A stretch of DNA of 13,466 nt from NCBI GenBank assembly GCA_017452945.1, contig JAFTLD010000094.1:1-13466 (forward strand), written 5' to 3'. This DNA comes from Clostridia bacterium (GTDB lineage: Bacteria; Bacillota_A; Clostridia; Oscillospirales; CAG-272). Positions within the stretch are counted from its first letter, which is position 1; the number at the start of each line of letters is the position of its first letter. Below are positions 1 to 6,510 of the stretch, piece by piece. The notes under the pieces were generated by a model. It searched no databases, had not been told where the DNA came from, and was given only the letters and a program-made list of their open reading frames with translations. Both the position numbers and the translations under genes were made by a program.

Positions 1-29
1 ATAGTCGCAGGTCGCACCCGTGCGTTTTA

Positions 30-2105
30 TCAATATTCTCTGTAAAGATAATTGAATCTGCCGATGGGGGCGGTATCGCCGTTGACGTAGAAGTCCATGA
101 CGTCGGGGCTCTGCATGTTGTCGCTCCACTTGAACTCAAAGCAAAGGGGAGGAAGCACGCCAAGTGCTGTGCGGGGGACAGACAGCGTTAGTGTTTTGCC
201 GTTCACGGCGATTTCTGCGTCGGCCACCTTGGTCCAGGTAAAGCTCTTCGGATCAACCGTGCGCTCGTAACGCTCAATGGCTGTCTTGCCGTTCACGGGA
301 GCTGTGCGGTTGACAACAAAGTCGTAGCCCTCCCAGCCGTTGGTCTTGACGCGGTCGGTGTCGATAAAGAGCGTCATCCAGCCGCTCTCTGTCGGCTCTG
401 TAATGTCGTTTGCGCACTCAACGTAGAAGTAGATGTTGGTGTCGTCACGCGCCACCTTGGCAGCGACGATGTCGTTTCTGCCTGTGAAGTTTTGATAATG
501 CGTACCCTTGAAGCCGTCGTGATCGCGATGTACGGTGGTACCCTTATCGCAGACGTAGCGCGGGGAAACGTCATCCCACTGTTCGGTCGAGCCGTCCATG
601 ATAATGGTCTTGGGGGCGGACAGCTTTTGACGCTGGGTAGCACCCTTGAAGCGGCGGATGTTGGAGCAAAGCTGCAGGTAATAGGTATCGAGATAGCCGT
701 CACGGTCGGGCTCGATATCGCGGCTGTACTCGCGATTGTACTGGTCGACCATGGCAAGCTGGGTGGAATCGTTATCACTCAGCCACGGCTCATGCCACTG
801 TCCCATGATCCATTCGTTCCAACCGGTCACGAATGCAATATCGGGGCCAATATCCAGCACTCTTTCCCATTGCTCCTGGATATTGTAGCCGTATTTGTAG
901 GATTCTTCATCTACCAGCTTGTGACCGAATTTCTTGGTGTAGCTGCGTCCGAAGGTTTCCTTGTCGTTGAAGTGGGTGCAGATACGATCCTTGTTTGCGT
1001 TCTGGCCAACGCCGACCGTCATCATTTCGCAAGAGCCGTCGGGGCGCGCACCGTACTTATGCTGCGGGAAGATCTCCAGCCAGCCCCAATGATCCTGTCG
1101 GCTCGGGCCGCAGCCGTAGCCGGGCTGACCGGGACGGAAGGTGAAGAAATTGCGGATTTCGTCCAGCATCTTGGTTTCGGCCTCGCAACAGCCCTTTTCG
1201 GGCAAGGATTCGGGATAGCCCATGATCATGGGCTTGCCGTCCAGCATATACCAAAGGTCGGAATAAAGCCCGGGCGCGTAAAGATTCTGATACAGCGCGC
1301 GCAGCATAACGTCCGAGGTGGGGCAAGGGCAGAAGTTGAGCATAAAAGCAACCTTGGGGGTGTCCACGCCATCTTCTCTCATTTTGCGCATCTCTTCAAA
1401 CAGGGGCTCGTAAGCCATACGCCAAAGCAGAGCACCGTTGGTGCAGTCAAACAAGAGGAAATCCACACCTGCGTTGTGCAGCATGGACATGTGGTGACGG
1501 ATGATATAGGGGTCAATATCCTGATAAAAGCCGTACAGCGGCTCGTGCCAGAAGCACTGGAAGGGGTGCTCACCCCATGCAGGGTGATCCTTACGGTATT
1601 CGGCAGCGGGGAACTTATCAAGCACGTCCACTACGTCCACAGGGCGCAGATGGGCATGCTGCTGGTGCCACGTCCAGTAGAAGATACCGACCTGTCTGTC
1701 ATTCTTGGGACCCACGTCCTCGACCGATGCAACCGGTCTGCCCAGCATATCCACAGCCTCCCACGTGTCCGAGTCAATGTGGCGGATGGCGCTGTCCGGC
1801 ACGGGGGTATAGGTGACCTGTTCATATGCAGGGGTGTCCAAAAACGAAATGGAGTGGATCTTGGCGTGGCTGTGGACCACGACCTTAACGTCCTGCACGC
1901 CTGCGGCTTTTGTGATGTTACAGTAAGCCACGTCACGCGCATCCTTATTGTTGAGCGCAACGACACCGATCGGTGTGTTGCCTACGTAGATGGTGGCAAG
2001 ATCCGCATTTTCAGCACCGCTGAATTCGACCTTCGCGCAGATTGCACCTGCACCGAAGTCACAGCCGGGGAAGCGGAAGGTTCTTGCATCGTTGACATTT
2101 GACAT
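30..2105 (-). CDS. GH71/GH99-like glycoside hydrolase with CBM6-like and CBM9-like domains
   Basis: A 691-residue protein of three parts. Residues ~8-90 resemble a CBM6-type beta-sandwich (FGAGAICAKVEFSG, then a valine-rich strand pattern ending ISFLD). Residues ~137-480 look like the TIM-barrel catalytic region of the GH71/GH99/WbsX-like group: FYWTWH at ~142-147, FDCTNG at 219-224 and the hallmark GWNEW at 428-432, where Glu431 is a candidate catalytic or substrate-binding residue. Residues ~499-691 match a CBM9-like domain (IIMDGS, YQNFTGRNDI, WMTLFIDTD, GWEGYDFVVNR). No signal peptide or membrane segment is visible, so the enzyme should be cytosolic and would act on imported or intracellular glycans; the exact substrate cannot be read. 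The ATG is well placed behind TAGGAGG (2120-2114). It is divergent from the downstream ATPase. The family assignment is by remembered motif similarity; the exact GH family number is uncertain. Confidence 0.8.
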   Translation of the reverse strand: MSNVNDARTFRFPGCDFGAGAICAKVEFSGAENADLATIYVGNTPIGVVALNNKDARDVAYCNITKAAGVQDVKVVVHSHAKIHSISFLDTPAYEQVTYTPVPDSAIRHIDSDTWEAVDMLGRPVASVEDVGPKNDRQVGIFYWTWHQQHAHLRPVDVVDVLDKFPAAEYRKDHPAWGEHPFQCFWHEPLYGFYQDIDPYIIRHHMSMLHNAGVDFLLFDCTNGALLWRMAYEPLFEEMRKMREDGVDTPKVAFMLNFCPCPTSDVMLRALYQNLYAPGLYSDLWYMLDGKPMIMGYPESLPEKGCCEAETKMLDEIRNFFTFRPGQPGYGCGPSRQDHWGWLEIFPQHKYGARPDGSCEMMTVGVGQNANKDRICTHFNDKETFGRSYTKKFGHKLVDEESYKYGYNIQEQWERVLDIGPDIAFVTGWNEWIMGQWHEPWLSDNDSTQLAMVDQYNREYSRDIEPDRDGYLDTYYLQLCSNIRRFKGATQRQKLSAPKTIIMDGSTEQWDDVSPRYVCDKGTTVHRDHDGFKGTHYQNFTGRNDIVAAKVARDDTNIYFYVECANDITEPTESGWMTLFIDTDRVKTNGWEGYDFVVNRTAPVNGKTAIERYERTVDPKSFTWTKVADAEIAVNGKTLTLSVPRTALGVLPPLCFEFKWSDNMQSPDVMDFYVNGDTAPIGRFNYLYREY

Positions 2106-2136
2106 AGTGAGTACCTCCTATCCTGTCTTTGTGGAT

Positions 2137-2165
2137 ATAATACCATTATTTTACCGAAATGTCAA
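2137..2165 (-). promoter_or_regulatory. Sigma-A-type promoter of the glycoside hydrolase gene
   Basis: Reading leftward, TTGACA (2165-2160) is a perfect -35, followed by a 17-bp spacer and TATTAT (2142-2137) as the -10. The start codon lies about 32 bp downstream of the -10 with a strong ribosome binding site between them. Nothing comparable reads rightward toward the ATPase. Confidence 0.8.
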
Positions 2166-2171
2166 TCGGTA
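2152..2171. promoter_or_regulatory. Palindromic operator candidate over the -35
   Basis: TACCGA (2152-2157) and TCGGTA (2166-2171) form an inverted repeat with an 8-bp centre that covers the whole -35 hexamer of the glycoside hydrolase promoter. The size and place fit a dimeric repressor site that would block RNA polymerase, as expected for a substrate-induced carbohydrate gene. The regulator is unknown; this is inference from position and symmetry. Confidence 0.45.
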
Positions 2172-2312
2172 TGGCGAAAATAGACAAAAAGAAATGCGGA
2201 GTGAAGTTGCCAAGGGCTGCTATCACAAGCACCGAGCGAGACTTCCGATGGGCTTGCTCAACGTCTGCACAGGCATTGAACTGTTCTTGATGTATGGAGT
2301 GAACGTGATGCG

Positions 2313-2432
2313 ATCTGTCGGTAGGGGCTGACGTCCTCGACAGCCCGGGCAGTCACAAAGACCTTATTACAATTGCAAAAAGATAATTTTTGTAGGACGG
2401 GCTGTCGAGGACGTCAGCCCCTACCGACAGAT
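2313..2432. repeat. Perfect 35-bp inverted repeat with 50-bp loop (REP/MITE-like)
   Basis: The arms 2313-2347 and 2398-2432 are exact reverse complements over 35 bp, separated by 50 bp (2348-2397). Each arm also folds alone: GGGCTG and CAGCCC flank an inner ACG-TCCT-CGA with an A:A mismatch. It lies between divergent genes, so it is not placed as a terminator for either. GC-rich palindromes of this sort are dispersed in many gut Clostridia genomes and resemble REP or MITE-type elements. No clear target-site duplication is seen at its edges, and no transposase is nearby. Confidence 0.75.
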
Positions 2433-2514
2433 TGGTTGCTTTTTCTTTGTCTATCGCATATTGAACGTAATTTTGGCAGGCAGTGTTTCGAAAAATGATG
2501 CAGATTCCGCGTCG

Positions 2515-2563
2515 CGCAGGGATATGATTCGATGTCATCCCGGTCGAGGCTGCTATCCCTGCG
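2515..2563. repeat. Second palindrome, 10-bp arms
   Basis: CGCAGGGATA (2515-2524) pairs exactly with TATCCCTGCG (2554-2563) across a 29-bp loop containing TCATCCCGGTCGAGG. It lies 60 bp upstream of the ATPase start. It may be another dispersed repeat or a structured leader of the ATPase mRNA; the sequence does not decide between these. Confidence 0.4.
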
Positions 2564-2622
2564 TGCATTTCTCTTTTGTTTTTCGCATATATTCAAATGA
2601 AGAGGCATTGGGGGTGTGGAAT

Positions 2623-5280
2623 ATGAAAGCTGCGGTCATGCAAGGGTTGACTGAAGAGCAGGTGGACGCGGCGCGCAAGGCGTACGGAGCCAACGTGCTC
2701 AGTCAAAAAAAGCGAAAAGGGTTTATCCGTCAGTTTGTCGGAAATTTGGGAGATCCTATTATCAAGGTGCTGCTTTGCGCGCTGGGGATCCACGTAATAT
2801 TGATGTTTCGGCAGGCGGATTGGTTTGAGACCGTGGGCATTGCCATCTCGGTGTTTTTGGCTACGCTGATCTCCACCTTGTCCGAATACGGCTCGGAGGC
2901 TGCGTTTGCCAAGCTCAGTGAGAGCTGTCGCATGGGGGAGTGCCGTGTGCGCAGGGACGGTCACGTGCGGCAGATATCGGCAGACGATATTGTGGTAGGG
3001 GACGTGGTGCTTTTGCAAGCGGGGGAGATGATCCCGGCTGACGGCAGATTGCTCTGGGGGACTTTGTCGGTGGATCAATCCAGCATGACCGGAGAGAGTG
3101 CTGCCATGCAAAAAAGACCGGGACACGGCGGTGAGCATATACCGCAGAATCCTGCGTGTGTTTTTGGCGGTTGCACTGTGCTGCAAGGAGAGGGCGAGAT
3201 GCTGGTGGAGGCAGTGGGGGACGCTACCTTTTTGGGCGGCATATCGGGTGAAGTGCAGACCGAAGTGCGCGATAGCCCGTTAAAGGTGCGGCTTGGCAAG
3301 CTGGCGCAGCAGATCTCGCGCATGGGGTACACGGCAGCCGTGCTGGTAGCGGTGGTGTACCTGATCCATGCGTTTGTGCTGGACGCGGGATTTGACGCAG
3401 AGATCATGATGCACCGCCTGCGCGATTGGCAATTCGTGCTGGAGCAGTTGTTTCGCGCTCTGACGCTTGGGCTGAGTGTCGTGGTCATGGCTGTCCCGGA
3501 AGGACTTCCAATGATGGTGGCGGTGGTGCTTTCCTCCAACGTAAAGCGCATGATCCGCGATCACGTGCTGGTCAGAAAGCCCGCAGGCATTGAGGCCGCG
3601 GGCAGTATGAATATTTTGTTTACCGATAAGACGGGTACGCTGACGTACGGAAAAATGCGGGCAACTGCGCTGCATCTCGGCACAGGTGAGGTGCTTACGC
3701 TGCCGCTTTTGCGAAAAGGTGAGCTGTCCGACGTATATGCATGCGCTTGCCTGTGTAATACCTCCGCCATGGCCGAGCGAGATGCAAAAGATGGGAGCGT
3801 GCGTGCCATTGGCGGAAACGCCACGGATCGCGCCTTGTTCGAAAGCGCTTTGTCTGACGGAAAAAAACTGCCGACTGTCGGTGCAGCGGCTTGGAAGCTG
3901 CCGTTTGAAAGCGAACGCAAATATGCGGCCGCCATGTGCGACGGACAGGTACACCTAAAGGGTGCTCCCGAGCGCATTTTGCCTTTTGTGCGGCGCGTGC
4001 TTGATAAGAATGGGCGTGAGGTTGCTGCGGATTCTGCAGCATTACAGACACTTTCACGGGATCTGGCGGCCAAAGGCAAGCGCGTGTTAGCATTGGCTTT
4101 TTGCCGTGAGAAGGGAACCGAGGCGCAGTATGCAGCGGGGGACTTCGGGCCTTTGGTGCTGATCGGATTGGCCGTCTTGGAGGACGGCTTGCGTAAAGAA
4201 GCTCCGAAAGCCGTAGCTGAGCTGCGCGGAGCGGGGGTGCAGGTGGTCATGATCACGGGGGACGGCAAGCAGACCGCCGAGCGCATTGCACGCGCATGCG
4301 GCATTTTGGGGAGCGGTGTGGATACTGTGTTGGACGGTACCGAGCTTGCCGCCATGAGTGACGAAGTGCTGCGTGAGCTGTTGCCTCGCATCGGTGTGGT
4401 GGCGCGTGCGTTGCCTTCTGATAAAAGCCGGCTTGTGCGGTTGGCTCAGGAACGTGATCTCGTTGTGGGTATGACGGGGGACGGCATCAACGATGCCCCC
4501 GCTCTGCGCAAGGCTGACGTTGGCTTTGCTATGGGGGACGGTACGCAGGTTGCCCGCGAAGCAGGGGACATTATCCTACTAGATAATAATCTTGCCTCGG
4601 TGGTCAACGCAGTGCTGTACGGGCGCACCGTATTCAAAAGCATCCGCAAATTTATCGTGTTGCAGCTGACCATGAATTTCTGCGCTGTAGGCGTTTCCAT
4701 GATCTGTCCGTTTTTGGGCTACGATGCGCCCGTGACCGTGGTGCAAATGCTGTGGATCAATATGATCATGGATACGCTGGGCGGCCTTGCCTTTGCGGGC
4801 GAAGCACCCAAGGCATTTTACATGAAGGAGCCGCCCAAGCGGCGTGATGAGCCGATACTCAATGGGTACATGATCTTTCAGATTTTTTGGCAGGGACTTG
4901 CCACGGTGGTCGTGTGTCTTTCTCTTTTGATCATGCCTGCCATCACGGGGCGGTTCCGTCCCGCTCCCGACAATATATATCTGCTGACCGCCTTTTTCGC
5001 ACTGTTCATTTTCATGTCGGTGTGTAATTGCTTCAACGCGAGAACCGATCGGCTGCGACTTTTGGCGGGTATTGGGAAAAACCCCGGCTTTATCGGTATA
5101 ATGCTGGCCGTGACCGTCATTCAGATCGTATTTGTCTATCTTGGCGGCAGCGTGCTGCGCACAGCTCCTTTGACGCTTTCCGAGCTTGGCTTTACCTTCT
5201 CTCTTGCGCTTTTGGCCATCCCCACCGAGCTTTTGCGCAAGATCGTGTGGCGCCTTTGCGGCAAAAAAACGGGGTATTGA
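2623..5280 (+). CDS. PMCA-type (P2B) calcium-transporting P-type ATPase
   Basis: An 885-residue membrane pump that would use ATP to export Ca2+. The N-terminal cation-ATPase domain (GLTEEQVDAARKAYGANVL) leads into M1/M2. Key motifs: TGES in the actuator domain (156-159), PEGLP in M4 (292-296), DKTGTLT with phosphorylated Asp335, KGAPE in the nucleotide-binding domain (446-450), TGDGIND hinge (618-624), and N713/D717 in M6 (WINMIMDTLGG). M5 reads FIVLQLTMN, like PMCA pumps, and lacks the acidic residue of SERCA site I, so one Ca2+ per cycle is expected. Four C-terminal membrane segments follow. Start choice: the frame is open from 2461, but the ATG at 2623 follows a GGGGGTG ribosome binding site (2610-2616) and begins where family similarity starts; the upstream 54 codons overlap a palindrome. 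Ion specificity is inferred from motifs only. Confidence 0.9.
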   Translation: MKAAVMQGLTEEQVDAARKAYGANVLSQKKRKGFIRQFVGNLGDPIIKVLLCALGIHVILMFRQADWFETVGIAISVFLATLISTLSEYGSEAAFAKLSESCRMGECRVRRDGHVRQISADDIVVGDVVLLQAGEMIPADGRLLWGTLSVDQSSMTGESAAMQKRPGHGGEHIPQNPACVFGGCTVLQGEGEMLVEAVGDATFLGGISGEVQTEVRDSPLKVRLGKLAQQISRMGYTAAVLVAVVYLIHAFVLDAGFDAEIMMHRLRDWQFVLEQLFRALTLGLSVVVMAVPEGLPMMVAVVLSSNVKRMIRDHVLVRKPAGIEAAGSMNILFTDKTGTLTYGKMRATALHLGTGEVLTLPLLRKGELSDVYACACLCNTSAMAERDAKDGSVRAIGGNATDRALFESALSDGKKLPTVGAAAWKLPFESERKYAAAMCDGQVHLKGAPERILPFVRRVLDKNGREVAADSAALQTLSRDLAAKGKRVLALAFCREKGTEAQYAAGDFGPLVLIGLAVLEDGLRKEAPKAVAELRGAGVQVVMITGDGKQTAERIARACGILGSGVDTVLDGTELAAMSDEVLRELLPRIGVVARALPSDKSRLVRLAQERDLVVGMTGDGINDAPALRKADVGFAMGDGTQVAREAGDIILLDNNLASVVNAVLYGRTVFKSIRKFIVLQLTMNFCAVGVSMICPFLGYDAPVTVVQMLWINMIMDTLGGLAFAGEAPKAFYMKEPPKRRDEPILNGYMIFQIFWQGLATVVVCLSLLIMPAITGRFRPAPDNIYLLTAFFALFIFMSVCNCFNARTDRLRLLAGIGKNPGFIGIMLAVTVIQIVFVYLGGSVLRTAPLTLSELGFTFSLALLAIPTELLRKIVWRLCGKKTGY

Positions 5281-5295
5281 AATACGATCCGAGCA

Positions 5296-5320
5296 GGGCG
5301 GGGCTTTGTGTCCCGCCCTT
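5296..5320 (+). terminator. Hairpin after the calcium ATPase
   Basis: GGGCGGG (5296-5302) pairs with CCCGCCC (5312-5318) over a 9-nt loop, starting 15 bp after the ATPase stop. The T-run is poor (TTGCAT), so it may be a weak terminator or an mRNA-stabilising hairpin. A separate promoter for the recombinase follows. Confidence 0.5.
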
Positions 5321-5332
5321 GCATATTGGGGA

Positions 5333-5361
5333 ACGACATCCGGCAAGACTTATGCTATAAT
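5333..5361 (+). promoter_or_regulatory. Extended -10 promoter of the recombinase
   Basis: A perfect TATAAT (5356-5361) carries the TGN extension (TGC at 5353-5355), with ACGACA 17 bp upstream (5333-5338; 4 of 6 to TTGACA). Transcription would start near 5368, giving a short leader before the AAAGGAG ribosome binding site. The promoter lies outside the invertible segment, so recombinase expression should not depend on switch orientation. Confidence 0.7.
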
Positions 5362-5382
5362 GCGAACAAAGGAGATGATGGG

Positions 5383-6222
5383 ATGTTGATTTTGACGGCA
5401 GAGCTGACGGATGCGTTTGAAAAGGCTTTGAGAGAGCAGGAAAGAGCCGTGGCCACGATTGAAAAATATATGCGAGATTTGCGTGCGTTTTGGGAATACG
5501 TGGGGGACGGGGATATAAATAAGCAAGCCGTGCTTGATTACAAGGCACATTTGCAGAGAAAATATGCCACCGCCAGCGTGAACAGCGTGCTGTCCTCGTT
5601 GGGGGCTTTTTTTGTATTCTGTGAGCGCAGAGATCTGTGCGTCAAGCGCATCAAGCAGCAGAAAAACGTGTTTGTAGCCAAGGAAAAGGAGCTGTCACGC
5701 GCGGAATACGAAAGATTGCTGCAAGCCGCGCAGGATAAGGGCAACCGCCGCCTGTATTTGCTTATGCAGACCGTGTGCGGCTGCGGCATTCGCGTGTCCG
5801 AACTGCAATTTATCACGGTTGAGGCGGTCGCGTGCGGATATGCGGACATTGCCTGCAAGGGCAAAAGACGGCGCGTGTATTTGCCGGGAGAATTGTGCCG
5901 TCAGCTGAAAAACTACGTGAAGGAAAAGGGGATCAGATCGGGCGCGGTGTTTGTCACGAGAAGCGGCAAGCCCTTGGATCGCTCGAATATCTGGTTGGAT
6001 ATGAAAAAATTATGCCAAGCGGCGCGTGTAGCGGAAAGTAAGGTGTTTCCGCATAACCTGCGCCACCTTTTCGCGCGCACGTTTTACTCCATCCACAAGG
6101 ATATCGTGCGCCTTGCCGACATTCTTGGACATTCCACCGTGGACACCACGCGCATTTATACCATGGAAAGCGGTGACGTCCATTGCAAGCAGATCAACCG
6201 CTTGAATTTGGTGCGATGTTAG
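5383..6222 (+). CDS. Tyrosine recombinase, probable invertase of the adjacent switch
   Basis: A 279-residue integrase of the Xer/phage-integrase fold. The N-terminal core-binding (SAM-like) domain spans ~1-95 (ATIEKYMRDLRAFWEYV). The catalytic domain, ~105-279, keeps the full catalytic set: Arg137 (GIRVSEL), Lys159 (KGKRRR), His224 and Arg227 (HNLRH), His250 (LGHSTVDTT) and nucleophile Tyr259 (RIYT). Length is typical for stand-alone Xer-like invertases; there is no arm-binding domain as in large phage integrases, and no excisionase or phage gene nearby. The ATG is 8 bp after AAGGAG (5369-5374); the upstream in-frame ATG has no ribosome binding site. The gene ends 23 bp before the left recombination site. 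I infer that it inverts the neighbouring segment; it could also act at other sites in the genome. It is unlikely to be the housekeeping XerC/D, given its position. Confidence 0.9.
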   Translation: MLILTAELTDAFEKALREQERAVATIEKYMRDLRAFWEYVGDGDINKQAVLDYKAHLQRKYATASVNSVLSSLGAFFVFCERRDLCVKRIKQQKNVFVAKEKELSRAEYERLLQAAQDKGNRRLYLLMQTVCGCGIRVSELQFITVEAVACGYADIACKGKRRRVYLPGELCRQLKNYVKEKGIRSGAVFVTRSGKPLDRSNIWLDMKKLCQAARVAESKVFPHNLRHLFARTFYSIHKDIVRLADILGHSTVDTTRIYTMESGDVHCKQINRLNLVRC

Positions 6223-6236
6223 CCCAAAAACAGGGC

Positions 6237-6270
6237 AAAAAAAGCACCACATAATTCGCATTATGTGGTG
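6237..6270 (-). terminator. Left site doubles as leftward terminator (OFF state)
   Basis: Read leftward, the 26-nt palindrome 6270-6245 (10-bp stem, 6-nt loop) is followed by C and then seven T (6243-6237), the form of an intrinsic terminator. It would stop transcripts from the internal promoter about 50 nt after their start when the segment is in the orientation seen here, keeping them out of the recombinase gene in antisense. Read rightward the hairpin is followed by AAAATA and should not terminate. Confidence 0.6.
6246..6269 (+). repeat. Recombination site, left (IRL)
   Basis: The 9-bp arms ACCACATAA and TTATGTGGT flank the asymmetric 6-bp spacer TTCGCA (6255-6260). This is the usual form of a tyrosine-recombinase core site: two inverted monomer-binding arms around a crossover region of 6-8 bp. 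The arm symmetry extends one more pair (C/G) outward. The identical sequence occurs in reverse orientation at 6466-6489. Confidence 0.9.
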
Positions 6271-6292
6271 AAAATATTTGATTACATAAAAA

Positions 6293-6321
6293 ATTATACA
6301 GAAAAAAGTGGTGGTTGTCAA
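6293..6321 (-). promoter_or_regulatory. Perfect consensus promoter inside the invertible segment, facing left
   Basis: On the minus strand TTGACA (6321-6316) and TATAAT (6298-6293) are separated by exactly 17 bp, matching the sigma-A consensus at all 12 positions. As written it fires toward the recombinase 3' end. After inversion (coordinate x becomes 12735-x) the -35 would sit at 6414-6419 and the -10 at 6437-6442, with a start near 6449 and a leader of about 60 nt before the lipoprotein ATG. A second TTGAC lies 12 bp further upstream (6333-6329). Confidence 0.88.
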
Positions 6322-6372
6322 CCCAAAAGTCAATAAAAGTGCAGTTATTTTCAGAAAAATCCGCGACAAACC

Positions 6373-6419
6373 GACCAATGAGAGAAAAATTTTCGAAAAT
6401 CTTTCTCATTGGTCCTTTT
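6373..6419 (+). terminator. Internal hairpin, probable insulator terminator
   Basis: GACCAATGAGA (6373-6383) pairs perfectly with TCTCATTGGTC (6404-6414). The middle contains the palindrome ATTTTCGAAAAT (6389-6400), and CTTTTC follows on the plus strand. In the present orientation it lies between recombinase and lipoprotein gene and would stop read-through. After inversion it would lie upstream of the promoter, with the weaker GGTTTG tail. It may instead bind a protein; terminator efficiency is not established. Confidence 0.55.
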
Positions 6420-6465
6420 CTGCACTCAAAATCGCGAGAGGTTTTATTTTTTTGTCAGGCAAATT

Positions 6466-6489
6466 ACCACATAATGCGAATTATGTGGT
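6466..6489 (-). repeat. Recombination site, right (IRR)
   Basis: The same arms, ACCACATAA and TTATGTGGT, flank spacer TGCGAA (6475-6480), the reverse complement of the left spacer TTCGCA. The two sites therefore face each other, and exchange gives inversion and not deletion. It ends 21 bp before the lipoprotein start codon, next to the ribosome binding site, so in the ON state the site would be a hairpin in the mRNA leader. No T-run follows, so it should not terminate. Confidence 0.9.
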
Positions 6490-6510
6490 AAAGAGAGAAG
6501 GAGAAAGAAC

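Larger units (their letters stand above)
2172..2622. other. Gene-poor divergent intergenic stretch
   Basis: Between the hydrolase promoter and the ATPase start I see no convincing gene. It holds two palindromic elements, described separately, and otherwise unremarkable sequence. The open reading frames here have no ribosome binding sites and read as fragments. No clear promoter for the ATPase was found; a TATATT at 2588-2593 is the best -10 candidate but lacks a good -35. Confidence 0.6.
6246..6489. other. Invertible promoter segment (phase-variation switch)
   Basis: Two exact 24-bp copies in opposite orientation bound a 196-bp interior (6270-6465). The interior holds one perfect consensus promoter, now pointing left, and an 11-bp-stem hairpin. 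The segment sits between an intact tyrosine recombinase and a surface lipoprotein gene. Recombination between inverted sites inverts the DNA between them, so the promoter would alternate between facing the lipoprotein gene (ON) and facing away (OFF). Similar promoter inversions by tyrosine recombinases are known in Bacteroides and Clostridioides difficile. The sequence shown is the OFF orientation. Confidence 0.88.

Noticed and set aside
492..2102. A 536-residue open frame on the plus strand
   Set aside because: It lies antisense to the glycoside hydrolase, has no recognisable domain and no ribosome binding site; it is a high-GC codon shadow.
2461..2622. 54-codon N-terminal extension of the calcium ATPase
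   Set aside because: It covers a palindromic element, resembles no ATPase N-terminus, and the ATG at 2623 has a ribosome binding site and begins the family similarity.
5383..6222. Prophage or integrative element integrase
   Set aside because: No phage, conjugation or excisionase genes lie nearby, and the adjacent inverted sites give a better explanation as an invertase.
6311..6345. Rightward promoter within the invertible segment as written (TTGTCA at 6315-6320)
   Set aside because: No -10-like hexamer lies at 16-18 bp; the overlapping leftward promoter is a perfect match.
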